Shown piece by piece: positions 37,651 to 51,100 of a stretch of 64,000 nucleotides of DNA; within the stretch, counting starts at the first letter, position 1; each line of letters begins with the position of its first letter. The notes under the pieces were generated by a model, which worked only from the letters and a program-made list of their open reading frames with translations, searched no databases and had not been told where the DNA came from. The stretch lies in the NCBI RefSeq assembly GCF_000189635.1, contig NW_002476399.1, forward strand, positions 124,001 to 188,000. The letters run 5' to 3'. The stretch comes from Tetrahymena thermophila SB210 (taxonomy: Eukaryota > Ciliophora > Oligohymenophorea > Hymenostomatida > Tetrahymenidae). The translations under genes and the position numbers were made by a program.

Positions 37651-40600
37651 TCATGAATTCGTCTGCGAAATATTATTAATTGGATGCTTGATTCCATTTT
37701 ACATTTTAATTCCATATGATAGATAAGTAGGTTTATACTAATTGATATCATAATCCTAAGCAATAATTAAATTAGATCTTCCTTAGAAAACTGAAAATCT
37801 TACTTATCCAACACCTATATTTTAACGGCGTTCTTTTTAAGTTTATTTTTTCTTTTTTTGTTTTTTGTACTATTGCTGAATACTTTTTATGTTTACTATT
37901 ACCTTATCAAAGTTATTTTCAGGATAAAACTTCTTAAAATTATAAATTTTGTCAAAATAATCCATTGAAGTTTGTTATGTGAATGAAGGATCTTACAAAA
38001 AACTTTTACCATTTGTTAGCTAAAGTAAAAGGGGTAGCTAGCTATTTTAAAACAACTTTGAAAGTCTCTCCATTAGATTTTCATTCTAATTTTAGGAATT
38101 TCTATTCTCGCTTTTTTTTTCTTATTTATTTTATTGTTAATCTTTTGGTAGATTTGTAAAGCTAACTTTATTATGGATTAACTAGTTAGATTTTTGATCA
38201 AAGTTGTCTTTAATAGACCTAGCTGAATTCTAAAGTTTATTGTTTCTATCCTAATTAATATTTATCTATTAATTTTTAATTTATAATTGAGAATTTATTT
38301 TATCTGGCATCAAAGTCAAAGAAGCGATATTTTGTAATATATTCTAATCTATAGAACATCTTATTTCTCTCTAACTTAAATCAGGAATCAAGGTTTTATT
38401 GTTTGAAATATCCTTTTTAGGACTTGATAGATTGTTAATATTTTACTTACTCTTGCTCTTTTCTTTTTTCTTGCATTTTTAAATTTAACTATCATAAGCT
38501 TGATTTGAAGAATGGTCATCTACCGATTAATTTGAGAGCTACTTCTAAATTTGTATATTTAAATTACTATAATGAGGACCCTATTTAATCTAGTTCTTTA
38601 AATATTCAGAGAACTAAGTATTAATATTCTACTATTACAATTTTTATTTATCTAATTTCTTAGAGTTTTCTACTTATGAACCTTCATCATCTTAGTTTGA
38701 CATTAATTGTGACATTTCAGAATTAGTAGTATCCTTCTATTAACTCACCTTATTAGACTCAGAATTACATCTTTATTTGTCTTAATTAAGTTAATTTGAC
38801 TCATAGTTACTTTGTAAATCAATTTAGTCAGCTACCTCAAAAGATTTTACCTTAACTTATGAGTTAATTGCATTAGAGATAACTTTAGGTAAATCTTGAT
38901 TTTCATATATGAAATTAGAATGCAAACTCTGAATTTAATTTTCTATAGTATTATTAAACTCTACATCATCTATATTAGAAGCTATGTTTGAGTTTATGTT
39001 GTTTATACTCTTTACTTATTTGTCTATTTTCTATCCTAATGGACTCTTTTACCCAACTCTTTAGCTTTAGCTGATTTCATTTTCTTGAAGTTGCGTAGTT
39101 AATTAACTTTATGAATCATCGTCATCTTAATCATTCTCTTCACTACTTTCATCATTTTGTGATTAACTTAAATCAGTTAGGAAACTTTCATCGTTAAGGA
39201 AATTTAAGAAATTTTCTTCGTTGTTCTTTGAAAGATTTTACTTCAACAATTCAATAATATCAACATTTTTTTTCTTCTATATTCTTTTTTTTTAAATTAA
39301 TTAAATTTAAAAAAAAGTATTTTCAATAAACTTAACTTACTTACTTTGCATTACATTCAAATTTCTGTTTACTTCTTTATTTGAAAAGTCTTTCTTGGAA
39401 TGTTGAAAAATTTTATTTCAAAACTATAAACTGCTTATCAAAATATCTATGAGTCCTTGGACACTAATTAGCTAAGTGATAGCTATTCTTGCAATTGTAG
39501 CATTCTGAACGAGTTATTGATGTGTCCTTTTAAAATATAATTTAGTCTTGCATCATTTTAAATCTCTCAAAATCTTCTGTGTTTTCTTTTAATATTTCGA
39601 TAAATTCTTCTCTTTTAATTTTGTATAGGGTAGATAAATTCACACTTCTAGCAGAAGCTTGCCTTTAAAGACCAGAAAAGAAAGAAATCTCTCCAAATAC
39701 TTATCCACTTGTCAATGTGACTATTATATTTTTACCATTTTTCTTTTAAATTTATTATAAATAGATCTCAATTATTCCGCTTTGTATGAAATAAATTGAA
39801 GAATCATCAGATTCATCTTCATTAATTATGACTTCATTAGGATTTACTAAAATTTCCTTCATGATAAAAATTAATTTGTTTAAAGTTGATTTAGAAAAGT
39901 TAGAGCTAAATATAAGGTAGTTATTTAAAACTTTTGAGTTTATTTATTGTGTAATTTCATCTCTAAGTTTATTAGAAAGAACTGAAAGAATTTTATCTTC
40001 TTATTATTTATCTCTATCTTTTTACTCCTGCGCTAAAAATGATAAATAATGCCTCACCCTACTTTTGAGTTAAATGTTCACATCCTTCCTTATAAGATAT
40101 CTAAATTATATTAATACAATTTTTATTAAATGTTTATTTTTAGTAATTAATTAATTAACTAATAAATAAATAACCTTTGGATAGTAGCTATATCATCATT
40201 GAGTTATTTCGAAGATTTTTCAATTTCCTATAAAATAAAACCTATGTTATTAATTGAATAAGCAAAAACACAACTAAACAATATCATAGTTATTGTTATA
40301 TAAAGTGCTTCAATCCAATTTGTTGCTGAAATATCTCCATATCCAACTAATTTATAAAATAATTAAAATTAATTTAAATTAAGCTATTGAAATGTAAAAA
40401 AGTATTAAGTAAAACCTGTAGTCATTGTTGTAATAGACCAATATATAGAATATATATACTTTTGATAATACGGATATGATGAAATGCTAAGCTTGTCAAG
40501 CCAATTATTTTCATTGTAATTTTACTCTTAAACTCCAACAAAATACCATCCTATTGCAGCTTTATAATAATAGTAGTTTAATATAAATTATACATAGCTA

Positions 40601-42124
40601 ATTAATTATTTATTTACCTATGTGAGCTACTGTTATTACGCTAGCCAATTAATTAATTAACTTAGAAATATGTTTTTGATTTTCAGTTAGAGTAAAGATA
40701 TAATCAAATTTCTTTTTTTTATGAGAAATTCCATTTGCTTTCAAAAAAATTAGCAAATTTAAACCAAACATAGTTAAATTTTGATTTATATTATTGCTAA
40801 TAAGGGTATTTTAGTAAATGACTTTAGAGCCAATAATAAACATACTTATCAAATCGGTTATAAATATCGATGAAAAAAAATACTACTTTGCAATTAGTTT
40901 ACGCTTAGTGATAATAACATCTTTATCAAAAAAAGCAGTATTTAAATTAACTAATATATCTAGCATAAACATGATAAAGAAATAAAAGCTTATGCTTTAA
41001 ATAAATTGAGTATTTGCATCATCCTAATCAAAAAAAATTAATACTGAATAGAAGTAAAAAAATAGGTAGATGAAAGTAACATAAGCCATATCCCAGATAA
41101 CTCTAAAAGTATCTGTTGGCATAAATATAATTACATTTTGAGATTTCTTAAAAAGTTTACTTAAAAAGTTAAATATGAAACTGCTTTAACCATTTTTAAC
41201 TTTTTAATTATAAATGTAAGATAAATCATTAATAAGTAAGAATTCTTTTTGAGTTAAATTATCTAATTTTCTATTCAAGTGTCGAATTTTCAGATGTTAA
41301 GCAAATTACTTAACTTTCTGTCTTATTCTCATAATTTTGTTCATTTAGTTATTTAAAAGTCTACTTATTATGTTACTTGCCTTTTGAAAATTCTACTTAT
41401 ACTTTTATTAGACTAAATTTTCTTAATATACATTTTAGTTTTTTGCAATCACGTTAACTCTTGAGCAAAGCTTGTTAAGGTCTTTTTCAAAGATCATATC
41501 GTCTTAAATGTCTAATTTACTAGCTTACTTTGAATTATTCGATTTTGAGTTTTTTTGAGAAGAAGTAGGACTTTTGATTTTGATTTTCTTTATTATATTT
41601 TCAGATTGCAAAATAACTGAATTGTTTTATTCTGAATTGCTGCTACTTTCATTTTCGGGTAAGTTAAGTTTAAGATTTAACTTTGAGTTATCCTATTAAT
41701 TTTTCAACGACTAATGACTATTTATCTATAATCTCAATTTGTTTTATTCTTATTGGAGGTGATGATGATCAAGATTAGGGTGATACTAAAAGTTTGCCTA
41801 TTTTTCATTTAAATTGCTACTGTTGGTATTAAATTGCAAAAAAGATTATTAATTTTGTACAAGGGAGTTATTATTGCCAAACCCTTTGTTTATTTATTTT
41901 TATAAAGAATCATTTGTTTCTCCTTAAATGCTCTTTAATGATATATCTAAGTCTCCTTCATGAGGCTAGAACTATTATGATTCAAAAAGTTATCCTTAAC
42001 AACTCCTATTTACTTAGATATCTAACTCTTATTATTTGCTATCTTCTTTTGATGCTCGATAATAAAGCTGCGAAGAAAATAGAGATTTTTATCTTTTTGC
42101 AGCTTCTTTTGTAGGATCCATCAT
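37651..42124 (-). CDS. Cyclic-nucleotide-gated-type K+ channel with zinc knuckle, copy 2
   Basis: Exons in transcript order: 40618-42124, 40416-40559, 40175-40346, 39345-40100 and 37651-39283; 4,212 nt, 1,403 residues. Exons 2-5 have exactly the same lengths as in copy 1 (144, 172, 756, 1,633), and all introns sit at the same places. The pore (MTTVGYGDISATN), cyclic-nucleotide-binding domain, zinc knuckle (CYNCKNSYHLANQC) and C-terminal module (YKPTYLSYGIKMQNGIKHPI) are all intact. It is the closest relative of copy 1: both begin MMDPT and are alike throughout, whereas copy 3 is clearly more diverged. This indicates a recent tandem duplication. Several small in-frame differences lie in the N-terminal and linker regions. 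It should form tetrameric, possibly mixed, K+ channels; no functional difference from copy 1 can be read from sequence. Confidence 0.9.
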
Positions 42125-42827
42125 TTTTTTACTTAAGTTAAAGTAAATTTTTTTTGCTTCCTAATTTACCTTATAAAAATTATTGGAGTTAATAAATTAA
42201 CAAAGAAAGAAATCAAGAATTATATTTTACTTATTAAAAGTTATTTTTGAAATATAAAATCATTAATTAAGTAGCCTAAAACTTGATTCTGCTAAAGCTA
42301 AATATTCTTAAAGCATTATGTTAAATAAAGAATATCATTATAATTGTTTTCTTGCTAATAAAACATGTACTTGAAATGATTTATCACATATTTATGCAAT
42401 ATAAATGTAAATATTATTTAAAATAATATTTTTCTTTAAAATATTAGAAATTTATGTTTGAAGATTGTAATTTTAGTTTCACTTTAATAATTTATTAAGA
42501 ATTTTTAAAATATTATTTTTTAAACTTGAAACTAATAATCAATCAAATGTTTATTAATAAATAAATATTAAAATAGTAATAAATTCTTAATTTTAAATTT
42601 ATTTCTTTCTTTGTAAAAATGTTAATTAATTCTAAAGTTAATAAAAAATGATAAAATTCAAAAAGCTATTAAAAATTAAATATATATTAATTGATATAAG
42701 AAAATATAATAAAACAAAGAAATAATGAAATAAAATACAGCTAATAGATATATATATTCTTTAATTATTAAATAGTGTATGAAAAACTCAAAACCAACAA
42801 AATTCCATTTAAATTTGTATTAATTTT
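42125..42827. other. Spacer between channel copy 2 and LRR gene C
   Basis: Contains the upstream region of channel copy 2 and the downstream region of LRR gene C, both minus strand. AT-rich, no gene seen. Confidence 0.55.
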
Positions 42828-45800
42828 TCATAATTCTATTTTTATGTTTTTCTAAACAAGTCTTTTCATTTTTTTAATATTCTAAATTAAATCGATACCT
42901 CCACCAATCAAATTTAAGCTATTTCCTCTTTATATAAATTAATTAATAAATATTTTTTAATTAAAAAAAGCTTTTAATATTAAATTACATGTTATTATAG
43001 TCTTTAATAATAAGTGATAAATATAATAGGTTGAGTAACTTTTAAAATGCAATTGCTAAATCCTTTTAGAAACTAATTTATGTGTATTTATTCCTTTTTA
43101 TTTTTAATTTAAATAAATTAATGATAAAGAAAGTAAGATCCAAATAGGCTAAAATTATTAATAAGTAAGTATTAAAAAATAGATAAATTAGTTATATTAC
43201 CTTAAATAAATTTGCAAAACTTTGAGATTTTTAACTTATGATAATGGCTGAATTAGCGTTATTAATGGTAATGATCTAATTAAATTATCACTTTTAGTTT
43301 AATGGTAATTAAAAAACTTTTATTTAATCAAACTTTAAAATTTATTTATTTATTAATAATAATTGTTAAAAATAAAAATTAAGATAAAAAGAATCTTTTT
43401 CTATTTTTGTTAAAAAATTAATTTTATATAATAACTAACCTCAGGAAAAGTTTTATTTCTTTTAGACTTGCTAATCTTCCTAAATTAAACCCTAAAAGAT
43501 TTAGGCTCTAATCATCAATTAAGGTTTTACTTATAAATTAATTATAATTTAATTTAGTATATTTAAGTTAATTAAAATTAGTATTTGCTCAAATAGCTTT
43601 TAAAGTATTTTAGAAAAATCTTTGAGCACTTACTTTCTGAAAAATAATTTATTTATTTTTAATATATTTTAAACAAATTTATATTAGTCAGAATTATTTA
43701 TCTAATATAAAATTAAAATCTCTAAATGTTTTCTTTTTAAAAATTTATTTTAAGACTTAATTTTTATTTCAAGGAAATCTGATTACTCTCAATTTAAATA
43801 CTGATTTTGTAGACTTAGAAGTAAAATAATTTAATTATTACTTGAAATCTAAGTAAATAGATTATAAATTTTTCAAATTTGCAATTTCAAAGCTTAAAAT
43901 ACAAACACCATTAAAACTAATTTTATTTTCACTATATATTTAAAATTTTAAAATTAATATTTTTATTTGAATTTGAATATATTCTATGAAATATATATAA
44001 AAGGTAAGTTTTGAATTATTTAAATTAATTACTAAAAATCTAACGATAAATCAGCTAATTTTTCTAATTATTTTAGCTTAAAGTTTATAAATGCTCCATC
44101 ATCAATTTTGTTATTTCTTTAAAAATAATAAAATAATAAATTTTTTAATTCACAAAATAATTATTTAACAAAATGTAAGGAATGAGTTTAATTTAAAATA
44201 TTTGTCAATTCCAATTTTAATATTTATTTATATGTAATTACCCCAAGAAAAGACGTAAGACTTAAAGATTTTTAGAAGACTCTAAGCCACTACATAGACC
44301 AGAAAAACCTTCTGAAGAAATCTTATTATCCCTAATCCATTTTATTTTCAATAAAAATAACTTCAGTCAAAAATAAAGTAATACCTTAACTCAATTTTGA
44401 GATAAGATAAATTATTTAAGCTCTTTAAAGATATTCCAATGCTTTTCACAGTTTAATCATTTATTTTATTTGATCTTTAAATAAAAAATTAACATTTAAA
44501 ATTTAAATTTTTTATTAAAATTTAATAAATACTTTTATAATTTGTTACTATTTTTATTTTAATAACTTTTTAATTATTTGTATGCAATTTATTATAAAAT
44601 TAAACAATCTAATTGTAATTAAATTATTTACCCTAACTCAATATCTAACTTTTAAAGATTAGTACACTTTTCTAAAGAAGAAATTAAAGGATCTCCTTAT
44701 TTGATCTAAATGTTCAAGTATGACTTAAATTAATTAATAACTTTGTCAGAATTGGATAACTCAAAATAGTTTTCTCTAAATTTTTAAATAAAATATAAAT
44801 TGAAAATCTTAAATATATTATAAATTTTATAAATCAATTTTTAGAAGAATTAAAAATTAATTTTAAGAAACAAAATTTGTTGAAATTTATTCTAATAAAT
44901 ATTTTAAATTACTGAAGATATATGTTTAGGCTAGATAAATTTATACAGTTTGATAAAGCAAAACCTAAATTAGACTTTCCTTTTGAGCAAATATTATTTT
45001 GTCTTTTTTTAATTTTTGAACAATTTTATAAAAATATATTGAATTAATTTAATTTTTCAAGTAATGTAAAATATTTAATTTATTATTAATAAAAAAATTT
45101 AACTTATTAAAAGCGAAAAAAAAAAATAGATTTATGAAAAATAGAAAAAATTTAATTTTATATCATTAATGAGGGAGGATATACAGTATTTTTTTTAATT
45201 TAAAAACTTAATATTTTTTTAAAATATGTAATTTATCTTTGACGATTTAAAATTTATTTTATAAATTAAAAGAAAAATCTAAAATGAAAATATTACACTA
45301 AGTTCAGAGTTAGATTTTAAATAGATATGCATTAACCTAAGTATTAACCAAATGTATTAATCCCTTTTGTATTAATTCCAGTATCTCTATTATTAGATGA
45401 TAAATAAATTAATCAATTTAATTGGCAAAAATTTAAAAATCAATTCATTTTAAGAAAATTTAACTTTTTTTTATATATTTCTTAACTTCTCTATTCTAAA
45501 AATTTCTAAAACTATTTCTATACCTTAAATAAAGTTCTAAAGATGATACTTTTTTTAAGTTTTTCAAAGCAGACCCTAATTCAGAAACTCCTTAATCACC
45601 AATTTTGTTGAAACTTTTATTACACAATAACATAAAAAAAGTTTTTATATTTTTATTTTAAAAGATATAATTTTAAATTAAGCATATATTCAAAAATATC
45701 TTTCATTCATTTAATAATAGGAATAATCATACCTTAGGCAAAGTATTAAAGTATCTAAATTATCCCAATTAGAATGATCGTTGATTAAATATTTTGCAGT

Positions 45801-46781
45801 TTTTGAAGTAATTTAGGTGCTACTAAGATTATATTATTTAAAATTCAAAAAATTTATTATTTTTAACCAAAAAGTCATTAATTTTAAAATTAATTTCTTA
45901 CATTAAATCAAGAAGCAAGTAATTTAAGTTACCATAACTATTTATTGAGGAACATAAATTAATAATTCCAAAATCATCTATAGGATTATTGCTATAATTC
46001 CAATTTAATTATTTTTTATTAATAAAAATAAAAACTCATTTATTTATTTGTTTTATTTTTAAGTTATTTTTTAATTTTAAAAAGCTACTTATTTATAAAT
46101 TACCTTAACTTTAACAGTAAGGTATGAATAATCTAACACTTTTTTAAACCTTTACTCAATTCTATAACTCCTTAGGAATGGATTAAGTTAGATCTATTAT
46201 TTTTAATTTAGATTTAAATAAATTAAATAAATAATTAAAATACCTTAAATTAACTTCAAGCTTTAAGATCTGATTCAGATTAAGTAGAACATATCCAATA
46301 TGGAACCCAAAGTAATCTCTAATACTATTATCACTGTTTATAGGAAAGTGAATATTGTCAATTTTATAAATATGTTAAATGAAATTTCTTTCATTTTTAA
46401 AAATTTTTATTATTTTTGAAATTAAGCTCCAGAAAATTTTACCTTACATTAATAATAAGAGATTATAATTCTTTGTAATTTAATAAAGTTTTAAAAATAA
46501 GTAATCGAAATAGGCATTCTCCGTATCTTTAAAATTTTTTTAAAAAGTAAAATTAATAAATCAAATTTTTTATTTTTATAATTTAATAGATAAAAAAAAT
46601 ATTAATTTGATTATTTATTTAACTATTTCTATTTAAAATTTAGAACTAAACTTGTTTCACCAAAAGATTTTGAGCTAACAAACTTTTTTTAAAAAAAAAT
46701 TAAATTTACAAATAGAGTAAGAAATTTAAAAAAATTAATTACATCTTAATATCTATAAAATACATTTTTCTATAGTTACAT
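42828..46781 (-). CDS. Leucine-rich repeat protein C (19 micro-exons)
   Basis: Exons in transcript order: 46743-46781, 46624-46682, 46443-46526, 46244-46324, 46104-46193, 45902-45991, 45733-45822, 45524-45613, 45297-45386, 44913-45002, 44632-44775, 44385-44474, 44242-44331, 44033-44116, 43842-43916, 43440-43529, 43201-43275, 42989-43072 and 42828-42927; 1,635 nt, 544 residues, TGA stop. Architecture matches genes A and B: exon 1 is 13 residues ending QD before GTAATT, the inner exons are phase-2 single LRRs, and the last exon is a basic tail (KKMKRLVQKNIKIEL). Clear repeats include GDQGVSELGSALKNLKKVSS (exon 8), SEGFSGLCSGLESSKNLQVL (exon 13) and SLNLLGFNLGRLASLKEIKL (exon 16). The 144-base exon 11 holds two repeats. 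A candidate LRR exon at 43565-43636 lacks a donor site and is left out. Exons 1 and 2 rest on analogy with A/B and are the weakest part. Confidence 0.8.
43565..43636 (-). pseudogene. Dead LRR exon within an intron of LRR gene C
   Basis: The minus-strand sequence starts after a good acceptor (TTTTTCAG) and encodes an LRR-like segment (LKDFSKILQKLFEQILILIN) in the phase expected of this gene: 1 + 69 + 2 bases. The position where a GTAA donor should follow reads AAAT. With no donor it should be skipped, giving a 312-base intron (43530-43841). Confidence 0.5.
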
Positions 46782-48101
46782 ATTTTTTGCTAAAACCAAT
46801 TTTATGAGTCTAAAAGATAAAATTTGTATTAAAAACTAATTAATTATCATTAATTATATTTATTAAAATCATCAGAAATTAACTTATATCAGAAATTAGA
46901 TTAATTAAAAACTTTTTTGATCTATAAAAAATCACAAATTATTTAAATATCATCTCTTTATTTTGCAAAAAAATTAATTATAAAAGTAATATCATTAGAT
47001 AATTAGCTTTAAAATCTTTATTCTTAGCATTTATTGTTAATATTATATGTTAAATTTTAATTTTTAATAAATAAAATTAAATAAGTAACTACTACTAATT
47101 AAGTAATATATGTTTTAAATGAAATATATTTAGTTTAAAATAAATTTATTGTTTTTAAATCTTAGAACTCTTCACAAGTCTTAATATAATAATGTTGGCA
47201 AACTAATTTATAGCATTTTAATTTCATAGAAATAAAATTAAATTAGGAAAATCTGATGCATAGAATTAATTAGCTTTTGTTTTATTACATTTTTAAAGCT
47301 TTGAATTTTTATCAGAATTCATAATTATAAATTTATATATCAATTAGTATTATGAATAAGGCCTATTTAAATAAAATACCTAATGACATTTAATAAAATA
47401 TTTAGAAATATAAAATACTAAAATGTCTTGATTGATAAATTTAAATAAAATGAATTAATTACAAAATTTTTTAATTTGAGATAAAATTGACTCAAGTCAA
47501 TCATTTAAAATTTTTAGCTAAGCCCTTAAAAAGTTAATTATTCATTCATTTATTGCAGAATTTATCTTTAGTTTATTATAGATATCATTTTTTTCTTTTT
47601 AAATTTTAGAATTTTGCATAAATCTTAAATTTAATAATAAAAATGTATTATATTTTGAATTTTATAAAGATACAATTATTAAAGGAAATAAGGATAAAAA
47701 GACATAATAAGGAAATCAGGATCATAGAATTAATTAATTTTTGCTATTTTAAATAAATTTGAATTTGTATCGGAATTAATCATAATTTATATTTATTTGT
47801 TAATCAATTAATCAATGATTTTATGAATGATATTAAATATCTTCTTAAATGTATTAAATATAGATATCAAATTGATATTTAGTAATAAAAAATACTAAAA
47901 TTATTGGTTGATGAATTTAAATAAAATGTACAAATTTTATATAATTTTTATAATTATTTCATTTAAGGTAAAAAAAACTACTCAATTTAAGAATTTCAAC
48001 ATATTTATCTAAGATCTTAAATAGTTTATGCATTAATGATTTAAGTTATTTTATTTGCTTTGATAAAAGTATTGAAATTACAATTAATTTTAACTAAAGA
48101 C
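46782..48101. other. Spacer between LRR gene C and channel copy 3
   Basis: Holds the upstream region of LRR gene C and the downstream region of channel copy 3. About 47100-48020 is an imperfect tandem duplication (listed separately). No intact gene is seen. Confidence 0.55.
47100..48020. repeat. Imperfect tandem duplication, about 0.45 kb unit
   Basis: Two adjoining blocks align at an offset of about 450-475 bases. CTTAGAACTCTTCACAAGTC (47161) pairs with a diverged copy near 47608; the stretch around CATAGAATTAATTAGC (47260) pairs with CATAGAATTAATTAAT (47724); and TTTAAATAAAATG recurs at about 47439 and 47917. No coding sense could be established in either block. Confidence 0.6.
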
Positions 48102-51100
48102 TCAATTTTTACTTTTAGAAAGCATATTTAAAGGGTAGTTGACACCTTTCTGCATTTTGGTTCCATAAGATAGATAAGTTGGTTTATATAGATTGATATC
48201 ATAATCTAAAGGTTAGAACCTAATAATATTTGCGTTTCCTTAGAATATAGAGACTCTTATTGTATTACCAAATCCTATATTTTAGCGACGCTCTTTTGAA
48301 GCTAATTTCATCTTTTTTTATTTCTTTTATTCTTGCTACACAGCTTTTAACTTGTGAAGCACTTTATCAAAATTATTCTCAGGATAAAATTTTTTAAATT
48401 GTTGAATCTTATCAAAATAATCAATTGAATTTGACTATATAAACTAAGAGTCTTGTAATAAGCTTTTACCATTTGTTAGCTAAAGCAAAAGAGGTAACTA
48501 CATATTTTAAAGTAATTTACTAACCTTTTCAAAAAGCTATTGATTTTCATTTTAATTTGGGTTATTCATTTTTTCATTAAGTTGTTATTGTAATTATTTA
48601 TTCTAGTCTTAATTTATACCTTAATTTTAATTATTATTTTTTGGGGACAAATACTGATTTGATTTTTATTAGTTGTTATCCCTTATTGACCTACTTGAGT
48701 TTTAAATTTTTCCATTTTTATCATAATTAAAATTGCTTTCATTACTCTTATTCTGAGATCCAGAATTCCTTTTATCTGACGTTAGACCCATTTAAACAAT
48801 ATTCTGTAGCAACATTTATTCAACAGAAGACCTCAATTCTTTTTAACTTTAATTTTAAATTAAACTTTTCTTGTAAGAGTTCTTTTTAGGTGAGTTAAAA
48901 TGATTAGTTTTAGATTTTCTCTAATTATTATCAATTTTATTGATAGGCAATATCGGAATATCTGTTGTTTACTGGTATTATGAGTTATCATCAACTGATT
49001 GATTTGATACCTATTTCTAAATGTGCTTATTTAAATTACTATAGTAAGGACCATATTTCATCTAACTTTTTAAATAATCTGTGAATTGAGCATTTATTGT
49101 CATTTATTTCTATTTATCAAATTTTTTCGATTTATTGGAATTTTGCCCATCATCGTAGTCATCTTAGCTTAGAAGTGATGGTTATATTTCAATTTTTGTA
49201 TCCTTTTTGTAAATTGCTCTAATTGATTTCTGTTAACTGCTTTAAAAATCTTAGTTAATTGTATCGATACTACCAGATGCTTCAAATGACTTTGATATTC
49301 CTTATGAATTCAACGTATTAGATTTAGCTCTAGCAAAATCTTGATTTTCGTAGATAAAATTTGAATTCAAATTTTATATTTAGTTTTCTAGACTCGCTAA
49401 TTACTCAGCATCTTCGCAATTTGTCAAATTAGAATTAAATTAGTTCATGGTTTTTACCTACTTTTCCGCTTTCTCCAATTATTATTATATTTTTTTAATG
49501 TTAATTTCATTTTCTTTATCATCAAACTGGATTGTGGTTTAACTTTATGAGTCTTCTTCTTCATCATCTTAATTATCCTCATTATCAAATTAAGATTATG
49601 AATAGTCAGTATTAAAATTTTCTTCATTAGTAAACATTTAATACATCTCATCATCTTCTTTTTGAATACTTTGCTTTAACCTTAAAACTATTCCTTAATT
49701 TTTTTTCCATAATATCCTTTAAAAAAAAAAACATTAAAAATATTTTAAGTAAATTTTAATAATTTTACTTAGCATTAAATTTAGATTTTATGGTTACTCT
49801 TTCTTTAAAAAGTCTTTCTTAAAACATAGAAAAGTTTTGTTTCAAAATAGTAAATTATTTATCAAAATATTTATGAGTTCTAGGACATTAATTAGCTAAG
49901 TGACCACTGTTTTTACAGCTATAGCATTCAGAATGAGTAATAGTTATATCTTTTTGAAATATGATTTAATCCTGCATCATTTTAAACCTCTCGAAATCTT
50001 CTGTGTTTTCTTTTAATATTTCTATAAACTCTTCTCTGTTGATTTTATAAAGAGTCGATAAATTCACACTTCTTGCTGATGATTGTCTCTAAAGACCAGA
50101 AAAAAAAGAAATTTCACCAAAAATTTACCCTTTTGTCAATGTTTTTACAACTGTTATCATATTTTATTTTTAAATTTATTACTGATAAATCTCAATTATT
50201 CCGTTTTGAATGAAATATATTGAAGAGTCATCAGACTAGCCTTCAGTTATTATTACCTCATTTGGATTTACTAAAATCTCTTACATGATAAATATTAGTT
50301 TATTTAAAGTAGACTAAGAAAAATTAGAACTAAAAATGAGGTAGTTATTTAAAATTTTAGAGTTTATTTCTTGGGTGATTTCATCTCTAAGCTTATTTGA
50401 GAGGACAGAGAGTATTTTATCTTCTTATTATTTATCCCTATCTTTTTGCTCCTACGCTAAAAAAGATAAGTAGTGTCTGACCCTACTTTTGAGTTAAATA
50501 TTCACATCCTTTCTTATAAGATACCTTGATAATTTGTTATAAAAATTTTGTGTTTTCAAAAATAATTTGAGATTTATATTAAACCTTTGTATTGTAGTAA
50601 TGTCATCATTTAGCTATTTTGAAGACTTTTCTATTTCTTGTAATATAAAACCTATATTATTAATAGAATATGCAAAAACACAACTAAACAAGATCATTGT
50701 AATTGTTATATAAAGTGCCTCTGCGGAATTTGAAGCTGAAATATCTCCGTATCCAACTAATAAAATAATAAAATATTTACATAAAGCAAATAAGGTAATA
50801 AAAAACTAATTAATTATCATAGTAATAATTTATCTAAAAAAAGTAACCTGTTGTCATAGTTGTAATCGACCAGTAAATAGAATATATGTATTTTTAATAG
50901 TATGTATAGGATGAAATACTAAGCTTATCAAGCCAATTATTTTGATTATTATTTGATTCTGAAATGCCAACAAAATACCATCCTATAGCAGCTTTATTAA
51001 ATTAATTTATTAAACTAAATTAATTAAAGCATAATTTAATTTTTACCTATATGAGCAACTGTTATAACACTGGCTAATTAATTGACTAGCTTAAAAATAT

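Noticed and set aside
44240..44246. Single CCCCAA-like hexamer considered as telomere or chromosome-breakage signal
   Set aside because: It is a lone occurrence overlapping the donor end of an LRR exon; no tandem telomeric repeat or breakage sequence was found in the window.
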